From positions 1 through 43,766 of the forward strand of contig CALRFU010000007.1 in NCBI GenBank assembly GCA_943356775.1: a DNA stretch of 43,766 nt, written 5' to 3'. Under the pieces are notes generated by a model. It was not told the DNA's origin, ran no database searches, and saw only the letters and a list, made by a program, of their open reading frames with translations. Shown piece after piece: positions 8,366-16,731 of the stretch (its first letter is position 1; each line of letters opens with the position of its first letter). Source of the stretch: Candidatus Nomurabacteria bacterium (GTDB lineage: Bacteria > Patescibacteriota > Minisyncoccia > Phycocordibacterales > UBA2100). Position numbers and translations under genes: made by a program.

Positions 8366-9748
8366 TCAGTACTCCTCACGCGGCTTCATCCCCCTCTCCA
8401 GCTCGTAGGCTTCCCTTATTCGCGATCCCTGCATGACGAGATCCAACATGTCTGGCGTCAACTGTGGCAAGACCTCCTCACTTGAACGATAAGGACGGCC
8501 CTCAGTACTCACTCGCCCGTCCCCAATGAATTGAGACTCTTCGGGCAGACGCCACACACTTCGATTAAAAGTGAGGTAATAGAGACTTGGGTAGCTGTGA
8601 TTGAGGAGTCCACGATACGGTGAGTAGGTGCTCCCCGTTCCATTCAGCTTTCGACGACGTGCATAACTAATATTGAATTGCGCGTGCCGTATAAAAACGT
8701 CAAGCAACAAATCAAACATGCTAGAACGCTGCGTTTGCAGGTACCCCGCATTCAGATGTGGTCTCCTTTTCATATCTACAATGGTAGCAATATCCATCCA
8801 GTATCGTTGATCGCGCATCGTATAGAGATGCGTGGACGCCTCATAGAAGTAGGGTATCCCTCTCTCAATCAGCGACTTGTAATTTGCCGTCGATATGTCG
8901 TTGAATCGGAAATTGTGTTTATCAGCAAGTTCGTAAAAAATAAAGCTGTCGACACGAGATACCTCCATTCCTATACGCCCCGTTTTTTTATCACGCGTGA
9001 TATAGAGCATGAAATCGTGCGGCGACGGAACACCTTTGAAACCAGACAAAACGTGCCGAAACGGCCCGTGAGTTTCCAAAACATCTACGTTGCGAAACGG
9101 AGTTCCGTACATGGTTTCGAGCTTATGAACGCGAGCAGCCTCAGGCGAGAGTTCCACTTCTTTCGCTAGAAGCGGAGGTCTCTCGGATGCCGTACTCTTC
9201 AATTGCTCAGGATGAACACCCCCCGAAAGCAGTTGCTGACGCCCATGAGCCTCAGCCTTTAGCGCAATCGCGTTGCGCACCAGCGACGCGATTGCGTTAT
9301 GTATGTATGCCGAAGACGAAGAGTTGCCAAACCTATCTTCAAACAGGTTGTCGTTTGTGACACCTTCAAATGACCTGAACATTCTATGCAGGTTCATGTA
9401 TCGTCTCGCACACCGCTCCAGAACATCCGAACTCCTTTCCCATGCGAGCGCCAATTCGCTGGCAGTCTTCGAATTAGGATTCGCGAGATAAATTCTGCGC
9501 AGTCGTTCACTTTCAACAAAACTCCGCAGAAATGGTAGAGGCAGCGTATGCTGCCTAATTGGGTACCGCGCAAGAAACAATGTACGCATAAAACTACCAT
9601 CGCTCGATTCTCGTTCGACCGCCCTGATAGCACGCTCAAGCTCATTGAGCCCTTCCAGCGCACGGTCGATATCCATACCCTCAGCAGCAAGCAGCGGATC
9701 CTGTACGACCAGATTATGGAAGTATTCGTGTGAGTCGGGGTCGCTCAT
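8366..9748 (-). CDS. Unrecognised 460-aa soluble protein
   Basis: No family is recognised. The sequence is soluble, mixed alpha, rich in Arg, Tyr and Ser, without signal peptide or TM. It has a helical N-terminal half (GLNELERAIRAVERESS; ERSSDVLERCARRYMNLHRM) and a C-terminal half with beta-like segments (HDFMLYITRDKKTGRIGMEVSRVDSFIFYEL). The start at 9748 is preferred over the longer TTG start (9832) because TAAAAT lies 8 nt upstream. The longer version would overlap the divergent ABC-transporter promoter. It ends 5 bp from the convergent 8181 peptide gene. Function is unknown. Confidence 0.7.
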   Translation of the reverse strand: MSDPDSHEYFHNLVVQDPLLAAEGMDIDRALEGLNELERAIRAVERESSDGSFMRTLFLARYPIRQHTLPLPFLRSFVESERLRRIYLANPNSKTASELALAWERSSDVLERCARRYMNLHRMFRSFEGVTNDNLFEDRFGNSSSSAYIHNAIASLVRNAIALKAEAHGRQQLLSGGVHPEQLKSTASERPPLLAKEVELSPEAARVHKLETMYGTPFRNVDVLETHGPFRHVLSGFKGVPSPHDFMLYITRDKKTGRIGMEVSRVDSFIFYELADKHNFRFNDISTANYKSLIERGIPYFYEASTHLYTMRDQRYWMDIATIVDMKRRPHLNAGYLQTQRSSMFDLLLDVFIRHAQFNISYARRRKLNGTGSTYSPYRGLLNHSYPSLYYLTFNRSVWRLPEESQFIGDGRVSTEGRPYRSSEEVLPQLTPDMLDLVMQGSRIREAYELERGMKPREEY

Positions 9749-9756
9749 TTGTTGAT

Positions 9757-9762
9757 ATTTTA
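9757..9762 (-). promoter_or_regulatory. -10 box of the 8366-9748 gene, leaderless type
   Basis: TAAAAT on the minus strand lies 8 nt before ATG 9748 and supports the shorter start. Confidence 0.5.
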
Positions 9763-9792
9763 CCATTTCGTTGTGCTGCTGTTGCCACTTGT

Positions 9793-9823
9793 TATAATGT
9801 GGCGGCTTTAGATTTGCTATAAA
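9793..9823 (+). promoter_or_regulatory. Promoter region of the ABC importer operon
   Basis: Two candidate -10 boxes precede ATG 9833: TATAAT at 9793-9798, giving a leader of about 28 nt, and TATAAA at 9818-9823, 9 nt from the start and of leaderless type. The sequence does not decide between them. Confidence 0.5.
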
Positions 9824-9832
9824 TTGCTTCAA

Positions 9833-10837
9833 ATGAAACCGACGCTTATTGTACTCTTGATTGCTGTTGTAGCTACGGTCGGCGCATATATCGTAGGCAC
9901 GCAGAGAAAAACACCTCCGTCTTCACTCACAAAAGTGACCGTACAGCTCAGTTGGCTTGTAAACTCAAACCAAGCGGGATTCATAGTCGCCCAAAAGAAA
10001 GGGTTTTACGCAGAGGAGGGTCTCGACGTAACAAACGCTTCAGGCGGCCCAGACTTTCCCTCCATAGTACTCGTTGCATCGGGGGCAGCTGATTTCGGCG
10101 TCGAAAGCGGTGCGGAATCAATACTACTTGCCAAGCAAAACGACATTCCAATCAAAGCAGTCGCGATTCTCGATAGAAAGAGCCCGTATGTATTTTTTTC
10201 AAAAAAGAGTACCGGAATCGCAAGCCCCAAAGATTTTGAAGGAAAGACAGTCGCTGTGTCCTATGGGCGACCACTCGAAATCGTCTACCGTGCGCTCATC
10301 AAGAAAGAAAATGTGGCGACCTCAACTGTCCGAGAGGTAAAAAAGAATCCTGCCATTGCGAGTCTCTTCGGAGGTTCCGTAGACGTTCAACCTGGGTTCA
10401 TTTCTGATTTTATTTTCGCTGAAGTAGCGGGGAGGAAGGACGGCGTGGAATTGAACGCTTTGTACCCTGCTGACTACGGAATAGATTCTTACGGATATAC
10501 CATCTTCACTACTGACCTTTTTATCGAGAAACATCCTGATATCGTACAGAAATATGTACGAGCGACACTGCGGGGATGGCAGTATGCATTTGATTACCCC
10601 GAAGAAGCGGTTGATATCGTGGCATCGGAAATGCAGGGAACGGTCGACAAAGAGGCAGAACTGCAAGCGCTGAAAACGCGAGCAGAATACGTTCTGCCAC
10701 AAATCACGGGAGAAACGCTCGGTTGGATGGACGGAGCAAAGTGGCAAACGATGCAAGACACGCTTTTAGAACAAGAGCTTATATCGAAGCCAATTAACAT
10801 ACGAGACGTATACACAAATCAGTTCTTGGGGAGGTAA
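9833..10837 (+). CDS. NMT1/THI5-type ABC transporter substrate-binding protein
   Basis: This 334-aa protein has an N-terminal hydrophobic anchor or signal (residues 4-21, no lipobox Cys) and the NMT1/THI5/SsuA fold. VTVQLSWLVNSNQAGFIVAQKKGFYAEEGLDV is the typical opening, followed by GAADFGVESG and YPADYGIDSYG. This family captures thiamine or riboflavin precursors, taurine, sulfonates or nitrate. The substrate here is open, with a vitamin precursor (ThiY/RibY-like) a reasonable guess. It is first in an operon with the ATPase and permease at 10879 and 11613. ATG 9833 was chosen over TTG 9824. Confidence 0.88.
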   Translation: MKPTLIVLLIAVVATVGAYIVGTQRKTPPSSLTKVTVQLSWLVNSNQAGFIVAQKKGFYAEEGLDVTNASGGPDFPSIVLVASGAADFGVESGAESILLAKQNDIPIKAVAILDRKSPYVFFSKKSTGIASPKDFEGKTVAVSYGRPLEIVYRALIKKENVATSTVREVKKNPAIASLFGGSVDVQPGFISDFIFAEVAGRKDGVELNALYPADYGIDSYGYTIFTTDLFIEKHPDIVQKYVRATLRGWQYAFDYPEEAVDIVASEMQGTVDKEAELQALKTRAEYVLPQITGETLGWMDGAKWQTMQDTLLEQELISKPINIRDVYTNQFLGR

Positions 10838-10878
10838 CGCGGCCATCCGCAACTTGATACAGTGCAACTGGAAACAAC

Positions 10879-11616
10879 ATGATCAGGCTTGATGATGTCA
10901 CAAAAACGTATCACGGAGTAAGGAGCACCGTTGCACTGAGGGGCATCGACTTGGAAATCGCAGAGGGTGAGTTCTTATCTATTGTAGGGTCTTCGGGTTG
11001 CGGAAAAAGTACTCTCTTGAAGATAATAGGTGGTCTTATCGCCCCTACTTCAGGTTCACGAACAATCTCCCCACACACAAAAGAAGGCTCGTTTGCATTT
11101 GTATTCCAAGATCCAATACTTATGCGGTGGCGGACAGCACGAGAGAATGTGCGATTACCGCTCGAGATTCAAGGGAGTGTGTCCCAAAAAGAAGCCGGCA
11201 TCACGTCAGTCTTCGAAAACCTCGGATTAGGTGGTTTCGAGAATAGTTACCCATCAGAACTTTCTGGTGGTATGCAACAGCGGGTAGGTATAGCGCGAGC
11301 ACTTATTTCGGAGCCGACCACGCTCCTTCTTGATGAGCCCTTCGCAAGCCTCGACGAAATCACGCGTGAACGCCTCAACGATGAACTTCTCCAACTATGG
11401 AAGAGTGGCGCGACGACGGTGCAGAATGTCGTATTCGTGACACACAATATTGACGAGGCTGTCTTTCTCAGTGACCGAGTGGTTATTCTCTCCGGAAGAC
11501 CCGGCGAGATACAAGAAGTACTCACTATCGACTTACCTCGAGAGCGGACCGCGGAGATACGATACTCAGAAGAGTTTAATTCCTTGCGGCGGAAAATACG
11601 CAGCATGATGCTATGA
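10879..11616 (+). CDS. ABC transporter ATP-binding protein (nitrate/sulfonate/thiamine-precursor type)
   Basis: This 245-aa ATPase is complete: Walker A GSSGCGKST at residues 37-45, Q-loop Q77, signature LSGGMQQ at 128-134, Walker B LLLDEP at 149-154, D-loop SLDE and H-loop H189. It energises import by the 9833/11613 transporter at the cytoplasmic face of the membrane. It resembles SsuB/TauB/ThiZ. It begins 41 nt after the binding-protein gene and overlaps the permease start in ATGA, so it is in the same operon. Confidence 0.93.
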   Translation: MIRLDDVTKTYHGVRSTVALRGIDLEIAEGEFLSIVGSSGCGKSTLLKIIGGLIAPTSGSRTISPHTKEGSFAFVFQDPILMRWRTARENVRLPLEIQGSVSQKEAGITSVFENLGLGGFENSYPSELSGGMQQRVGIARALISEPTTLLLDEPFASLDEITRERLNDELLQLWKSGATTVQNVVFVTHNIDEAVFLSDRVVILSGRPGEIQEVLTIDLPRERTAEIRYSEEFNSLRRKIRSMML

Positions 11617-12377
11617 ACTCAACACTGAAACAGCTTCTCCCGCCTATACTCGCACCGCTCGTGGGGCTTGCCCTCTGGACACTTATCGTTCGGGTGTTCT
11701 CGATTCCCTCCTACCTCCTCCCCTCGCCTCAAAGCGTGCTCACGTCGATAAGCACCTCCTACCCAACGCTCCTCTATCACGCGAGTATCACATTTGCAGA
11801 GGCCTTGGCAGGGTTCGTTTTATGTATCATTGTGGGCATACTATTTTCAATCTCGTTTCAACTCTGGCCCATTACTCGACAATCACTCTATCCGTACTTA
11901 GTGGCGACGAGAATAGCACCCATAATCGCCGTCGCTCCTTTTCTCTTGCTCTGGCTCGGAAACGGATTCTTCGCTAAGGCGGCCACGGCCGCCGTGGTCT
12001 CAACCTTCTTTATTGTTATAAATCTGACGAAGGGCTTCGATGAAGTAAGTAACGGTGCGCGAGAACTCTTGCGCTCACTTTCGGCAACTCGCTTCCAAAT
12101 ACTCATGAAACTCCAGATTCCTAATTCTGTTCCGTACTTTTTCTCAGGAATCAAGGCAGCGCTCGCAACGTCTATCGCAGGAGCGGTTGCAGCAGAATTT
12201 ATAAGCTCTAACTCAGGTCTGGGGCACCTCATACTTTCGAACTATTACTACTTTCGAACAGCCGAGATGTTTGGAGCGCTTCTCGTATTGATTGCGGGGG
12301 GCGTGCTCATCTTTGGAGCCATCTCCATGATTGAGCGCATCTTCTTTTCTCACTACAGTATGCGCCGAGAGTCGTAG
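11613..12377 (+). CDS. ABC transporter permease (SsuC/ThiX type)
   Basis: This 254-aa BPD_transp_1-type permease has about six TM helices. The cytoplasmic EAA-like coupling loop is recognisable at ELLRSLSATRFQILMKLQIPNSVPYFFSGI, followed by AAALATSIAGAVAAEF-like sequence typical of SsuC/TauC. It forms the membrane channel for the preceding binding protein and ATPase. Its start is coupled by ATGA overlap. It converges on the partner gene at 12385 with only 7 nt between stops. Confidence 0.92.
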   Translation: MNSTLKQLLPPILAPLVGLALWTLIVRVFSIPSYLLPSPQSVLTSISTSYPTLLYHASITFAEALAGFVLCIIVGILFSISFQLWPITRQSLYPYLVATRIAPIIAVAPFLLLWLGNGFFAKAATAAVVSTFFIVINLTKGFDEVSNGARELLRSLSATRFQILMKLQIPNSVPYFFSGIKAALATSIAGAVAAEFISSNSGLGHLILSNYYYFRTAEMFGALLVLIAGGVLIFGAISMIERIFFSHYSMRRES

Positions 12378-12384
12378 CGCGAGA

Positions 12385-13149
12385 TTAGGATTTCTGAACG
12401 TTGATGGATTCGGATGGGATGCTCGTATCATAACGAAGTATCGGCGTGACCAATGACTGCTGTTTTGAAAGAACCAACGTCCCGCCGATGTTCTCAATGA
12501 TGCATCCGGGGAGCGGTACGAACACTTGCTCAGCCCCAAGGGTCGACTGAGCAAACGCTCCTGTCTCAGGAAGACTGAGTACGAGTCGTACATTCTTTAC
12601 GTATGGCAAAACCCATCGCATTCGCTCGCTTTGGAAGCGCGGACCGAGAATTGAGATGGATACGAGAGGCTCATGAGAATCCTCAAAAAAAGGACGGAGC
12701 CGTTCAAGTGATATTTCATCAGTAATCAGTGAATCAATTTGATATTTTCTTGCCATCGCAATCGCCACCACCTCGTTATGCACTTCTCCAATCAGAGGCA
12801 CCATTCCCCTCTCATAACACCACATGGACTTCTCTATACTTTCCGCGTTATCAGACAGATACACCATCGGTCGCTTCGTCTCAACGCCATATTCCTCTCG
12901 TGCCACATCTTCGTACGCCCATTCAGATACGAATGTCGTTGTCTCGTTTTTGACAATCTTCACCAAAGAACGAGCGGTCTTATGTCGACGCTCTGGGAGA
13001 GTGCACCCGAACAAGACCTCGCGCGTCATGACAGGCAACCGATTGAACACCCTTTCGATTCCCCAAAAATCTTGATAGATAGTCGACGAGTGACTCCTGC
13101 CTACATCCGCAACCAATTGCTGCACCGTATCGAGAACATTCTTATTCAT
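12385..13149 (-). CDS. Ligase partner protein 1: divergent ANL-like domain without P-loop
   Basis: This 254-aa protein is translated from an ATGA overlap with the upstream PaaK-like ligase. Its order of segments echoes the core of adenylate-forming enzymes: a substrate-side helix/strand region (VYLSDNAESIEKSMWCYERGMVPL), a SLITDE strand, a PGCIIENIGGTLVLS element and a final PILRYDTS similar to the RYRTGD region. The SSGTTGK-type P-loop and the C-terminal lid are absent. It is the most divergent of four partner proteins in the window. A regulatory or substrate-holding role with the ligase is inferred. Catalytic activity alone is unlikely. Confidence 0.6.
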   Translation of the reverse strand: MNKNVLDTVQQLVADVGRSHSSTIYQDFWGIERVFNRLPVMTREVLFGCTLPERRHKTARSLVKIVKNETTTFVSEWAYEDVAREEYGVETKRPMVYLSDNAESIEKSMWCYERGMVPLIGEVHNEVVAIAMARKYQIDSLITDEISLERLRPFFEDSHEPLVSISILGPRFQSERMRWVLPYVKNVRLVLSLPETGAFAQSTLGAEQVFVPLPGCIIENIGGTLVLSKQQSLVTPILRYDTSIPSESINVQKS

Positions 13150-14252
13150 ATATCGGTCCTTACGATTTTTATTTCTTTATGTTTGAGCGGAAACGGCGTA
13201 TGCGAAAACTCAACCGAAAGGGGTGAAAACTCGCCCGTATGTACAAGCTCTGCGAGCGTACGAGAAGGCGTAAGGTACAACTTCTTAGAAAATTCACGCT
13301 CTATTTGCGCCTGCAGCATGGGACTGTAGTGTCCATCCTTCCGAAATACTCGCAAAACCAATTTCCCCTGAAGCTTCCCTCCCGTGATGACCTGCGAGGC
13401 TTCTACTCGATAGTCATCAAAGAGTCCTATTTCCTTCGCTACCCGATCACATTCATCCCGTCTCACAAGCGCACCCGCAAGCTTTACATAGTCTCTCCCG
13501 CTTCGGCCCAGCAACTCGATGATTTGGGTCGCGCCACACCGACAGGCCCCTTTCTTCATTCTCCCTAAGTCTCCCGTACGATACTGCACGACATCGGGAC
13601 GTGCCTCCGGCGTGACGAGAATCTCTCCTACCCCATCTTCATCCGGGGTATCAATTTCAACAACCACCCCCTTATACGGATGGTAATGGTTGCGCGGTTG
13701 GAATCCACACGACACTTCAGAAATACGCCCGACTTCTAAAGCAATGTATCGACTCCTGAGGCTCGCATTGGGAAAGGTGTCGCGCAAGAGATTCTCCATG
13801 GCTTCAGTCATGCATTCTCCACTCAAAATGAGAGTCTTTACACCCAAGGCTGTCTTTTTGTCGATGTGCTCGGCAACGCGAACAACAAACGAGACAAAGC
13901 CCAGAATACTGTCGGGAGCATAGTCGGCCAATATCGCCCCCAAGCCTTGGTTCAAGTCCGCGCCATCCAATACGAGAGACCGCGACTCCGCCGGCATTCC
14001 GTGTCTCGCCTGTAAATTGTACGCAAGTCGTGTTGCCGAGGCTCCCAAACAAATAACCGGAGCATGGAGTTTCGCAAAACGTTTAACAGACTCAGGCTGG
14101 TACTGTAATATCGCACCGATGAGGTGCCCCCCTGTCGTCCCTGACGTGACGCGGACGCAATAACGCCAAGCATCTTCTTTTGAGGGAGGAGCTGATCTAA
14201 ATTGGTCGAATGTTTTCTCGGCTATTACGCTGTATCCGGCACGGTCGAGCAT
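13146..14252 (-). CDS. PaaK-like adenylate-forming ligase 1 (shortened N-terminus)
   Basis: This 368-aa phenylacetate-CoA-ligase/F390-synthetase-like enzyme would activate a carboxylate with ATP as acyl-AMP. Motif A3 is TSGTTGG (residues 36-42), RYRTGDLG-like YRTGDLGRM and CRCG follow in the C-terminal third, and GRSGRDYVKLAG marks the lid hinge. Compared with the other three ligases it lacks about 40 N-terminal residues and the MHWHE-type insert. It is followed by partner 1 with ATGA overlap. ATG 14252 lies 7 nt after TATAGT. The divergent region beyond holds the SCGG peptide at 14312. Substrate is unknown. Confidence 0.8.
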   Translation of the reverse strand: MLDRAGYSVIAEKTFDQFRSAPPSKEDAWRYCVRVTSGTTGGHLIGAILQYQPESVKRFAKLHAPVICLGASATRLAYNLQARHGMPAESRSLVLDGADLNQGLGAILADYAPDSILGFVSFVVRVAEHIDKKTALGVKTLILSGECMTEAMENLLRDTFPNASLRSRYIALEVGRISEVSCGFQPRNHYHPYKGVVVEIDTPDEDGVGEILVTPEARPDVVQYRTGDLGRMKKGACRCGATQIIELLGRSGRDYVKLAGALVRRDECDRVAKEIGLFDDYRVEASQVITGGKLQGKLVLRVFRKDGHYSPMLQAQIEREFSKKLYLTPSRTLAELVHTGEFSPLSVEFSHTPFPLKHKEIKIVRTDI

Positions 14253-14259
14253 ACGAGAG

Positions 14260-14265
14260 ACTATA
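14260..14265 (-). promoter_or_regulatory. -10 box of ligase 1, leaderless type
   Basis: TATAGT on the minus strand lies 7 nt before ATG 14252, allowing ligase 1 and partner 1 to be expressed separately from the peptide upstream. Confidence 0.5.
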
Positions 14266-14311
14266 GACCGAGTAAGGCGAGTTTACTACCCTTCTTTTTT
14301 CTGTATTGGGT

Positions 14312-14530
14312 TTATTGGATAAAACCACCACAGCTCACGAAAAGCAATTGATTCTCATTTTCTTGTGACGCTCCTGCGCTCGCATTGCTTGATATGTCCA
14401 CGCATTGATCAGGTGCTTGCGCAATCAAACCCTTGTCGGGTGTTGTAACAAACTCCGTAGATATATATATGCCTAATAAGGAAAGGACGAAGCCAGCTGA
14501 ATAGAGGGCGTAGGTATGCAATTTTTTCAT
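14312..14530 (-). CDS. Short anchored peptide precursor ending SCGGFIQ
   Basis: The 72-aa product has a basic N-terminus (MKKLHTY), one hydrophobic helix (about residues 8-26), a Ser/Asn/Gln-rich spacer with one Cys (QCVDISS), and the end LLFVSCGGFIQ. The charge pattern predicts an extracytoplasmic C-terminus, where the two Cys could pair. The family is not known to me, but the end is shared with the peptides at 25951 and 26244. It lies 59 nt upstream of ligase 1 on the same strand. ATG 14530 was chosen over the upstream start (14575), since it follows GGAAAG and starts the anchor. Confidence 0.72.
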   Translation of the reverse strand: MKKLHTYALYSAGFVLSLLGIYISTEFVTTPDKGLIAQAPDQCVDISSNASAGASQENENQLLFVSCGGFIQ

Positions 14531-14626
14531 ACTTTCCAGTACATAAATTGTAGCAACAACCCACGCAACAATCAATTCGCTCTCGTTTACATCTCATATA
14601 TACTCGATATACGCTTTTTTATTTCT

Positions 14627-15436
14627 ATGGCCGTGCATCGCTCACATACCTCCACACGAAACCCTGAGGATGCGTACCGGGGATTTGGCATTGAACCTAT
14701 CGCCGAGGGAGAGGAGACTTCTCGTGAGATTCTGTTGCATCTACTACAAAAAGCAGAACATAATTTCAAGAACGTGGCGTGCGGCCTCGTACCAACATCC
14801 TTCGACCCGCACGACCCGCTCCTTACCGCATTTCCGCGCCCACTGCAGTGGAAGTGGCCAGCGCTGCAGCGCTATCTCCAGACACTTCAAAGCGCCTCCG
14901 TGATGATGCTCCTACCTCAGTTTTGGCAAATGCAATCCTGCATCCATCGCGAATGCCATGATGTCGCAGCTCTGCTTTTCATAGCAGATATAGCGAACAC
15001 GCCGATTGCTGCTGCCGCGACCGAATCTCTCTCTATCGATACAGTCATTACCAGCACGCAAGACTGCAGCGAACTTCTTGATTATCTTTCTGAAAAAGAG
15101 ATGCCAGCACCACGCTCTTGGGTATTCGTACACGATGCAAATAAACCGACACCCCACATACCGGAAAATCTGAGGGAAACCCACTCCGTCGTTCAAGAAA
15201 TCCACATCTTCCCCTGCGTACCTATATTTGAACAGTGCGGCTCACTGATACAACGGCACTCAAACCGATTCCACACATCCGAAGCATACGTATGGGAATT
15301 CAAGGACGACCGTACTCTCATAACCAGTGCTAGGGAGGACCCTCTGCCGCTCCTCAAATACAGACTCCCCTTCACGGCAATCCAGACCGATATGTGTCCG
15401 TGTGGGAAAGTTGAGGTTGAATACCATCATGAATAA
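14627..15436 (+). CDS. Ligase partner protein 2: ANL-like domain without P-loop
   Basis: This 269-aa protein belongs with those at 20723 and 22597. Shared features are LVPTSFDPHDP near residue 60, a W-x-W shortly after, a VMM-x-LPQFWQMQ block, a NTPIAAAA segment, SWVFVHDA, QEIHIFPCVP and a terminal CPCGK. The last element and order match the N-terminal core of PaaK-type ligases (C-x-CG after RTGD), but no SSGTSGK loop or lid is present. It carries an extra 40-residue N-terminal part. It overlaps ligase 2 by 8 nt, so the two are made together. A TATACT box is at 14599-14604. It is likely a pseudo-enzyme partner. Confidence 0.68.
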   Translation: MAVHRSHTSTRNPEDAYRGFGIEPIAEGEETSREILLHLLQKAEHNFKNVACGLVPTSFDPHDPLLTAFPRPLQWKWPALQRYLQTLQSASVMMLLPQFWQMQSCIHRECHDVAALLFIADIANTPIAAAATESLSIDTVITSTQDCSELLDYLSEKEMPAPRSWVFVHDANKPTPHIPENLRETHSVVQEIHIFPCVPIFEQCGSLIQRHSNRFHTSEAYVWEFKDDRTLITSAREDPLPLLKYRLPFTAIQTDMCPCGKVEVEYHHE

Positions 15437-16718
15437 TTTCGAGAAATTGAAAGAGCTCGTTGCCGACTGCACTGCACCCACTGCACCGCGTATGTATCGC
15501 GCCCTCTATGGGATGCGAGACGATGAACCTGCCATCCAGTTGGGCGGATGGGATGAATGGAGGGCATTGCCCATGATGAATAAAAATACGCTCGTTGAAA
15601 CACCGTTTGCCGACCGATTCTTTGCATCGCATTCTGACATCGAAGACATACGCACCTCTTCCGGAACGAGCGGCAAGAAACCGCCGTTCATACCACGCGT
15701 TTTCCCGCGTGGTCTTGAATATCGCCTCCAATACCACTCTTTCAAAAATCCGATACTTGCATTCAAGGTCCCCTACATGATGCACTGGCATGAAGAGCTG
15801 CAGCAATCCTTGGGGTATGCTCCACGCGTTGTTGCTTTTGACCCCGTCCACGCAGAGGCATCTATTCGCTTGGCAAGAATCGCGGGAGTAGACGCAATCA
15901 TTACTTTTGCCTTCCATATACCCCTCATCGGTACGTTGATGTCTCGAGAGGGCATGACAGAGAACATTCGACTGATTGAAATCAATGGAGAAAATTGCAC
16001 GCGGTCACTTTTTAACTTTATGAGAGCGACGTTCCCGAACGCGGTCATCCTGCCTCAATTCGGCGCAGCAGAAGTCGAGGACAAACCACTTGGCGTTCCC
16101 TGTAGGGCAATTACGGGAGAAGAACCCCTATCGGTCTATCACGCAAAAGACACTCAGTACCATGAGGTTATTGATTCGGACACATTAGAAGTCCTGCCCT
16201 ATCAAGCAGGGAGTGAGGGCGAACTCGTTGTTACCTCGCACGTACCAAAACCGCGAGCGACTCCGCTTATACGATATCGCACGGGTGATATCGTCAAAAT
16301 CCTGCCCGAAAAATGTGCTGCTCATAATCAGCTTCAGTTTACGATAATAGGTCGGGTATCAATCGATTTCGTGAAAATCCCCGGTGGAGTATTGCGCGCC
16401 GACGAAATGGAACGCGTCCTACTCGCGATTGACAATGACATCTCAGATCGATTTGAAATTCATCGATATGTACACAATCACGAAGCCGGTCCAAAAATCG
16501 GAATGGTTGTGCATATAACTTCGCGAACGGGGCGCAATCTCGATATGGAACACATCGCCCGCGACATCTCCAACCATTTTCGCGTCGGACCCAAAAGGAC
16601 ATACGCGCAAGGCGTGCAAAGCGGTATGTACGTTCCGCTTTCTTGCGCTCTTCTTGTAAATTCAAGCCATACGGAAAAAATGAAGCGCATCATCGTTCAC
16701 GAGCCCGAGAAATCGTGA
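15429..16718 (+). CDS. PaaK-like adenylate-forming ligase 2
   Basis: This 429-aa member of the PaaK/LuxE/F390-synthetase branch has an N-terminal W-x2-LP-x3-K element (WRALPMMNK, residues 45-51), A3 loop SSGTSGK (77-83), A7 RYRTGD near 281-286 and the lid hinge GRVSIDFVKIPGGVLRADE, followed by a ferredoxin-like C-terminal lid. A5 is FGAAEVED, deviating from the canonical YGxTE. An MHWHEE insert shared with ligases 3 and 4 may form the substrate pocket or bind metal. It should adenylate a carboxylate in the cytoplasm. The substrate may be the SCGG peptides (inference). Its ATG is embedded in the partner 2 stop region. Confidence 0.82.
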   Translation: MNNFEKLKELVADCTAPTAPRMYRALYGMRDDEPAIQLGGWDEWRALPMMNKNTLVETPFADRFFASHSDIEDIRTSSGTSGKKPPFIPRVFPRGLEYRLQYHSFKNPILAFKVPYMMHWHEELQQSLGYAPRVVAFDPVHAEASIRLARIAGVDAIITFAFHIPLIGTLMSREGMTENIRLIEINGENCTRSLFNFMRATFPNAVILPQFGAAEVEDKPLGVPCRAITGEEPLSVYHAKDTQYHEVIDSDTLEVLPYQAGSEGELVVTSHVPKPRATPLIRYRTGDIVKILPEKCAAHNQLQFTIIGRVSIDFVKIPGGVLRADEMERVLLAIDNDISDRFEIHRYVHNHEAGPKIGMVVHITSRTGRNLDMEHIARDISNHFRVGPKRTYAQGVQSGMYVPLSCALLVNSSHTEKMKRIIVHEPEKS

Positions 16719-16731
16719 GAGGGGTTTTCTA

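Noticed and set aside
8108-8485. Plus-strand ORF of 125 codons overlapping the 8181 peptide
   Set aside because: It runs into the minus-strand gene, has no promoter at its start and no plausible domain. The other frame, which gives the CGDFY peptide, is better supported.
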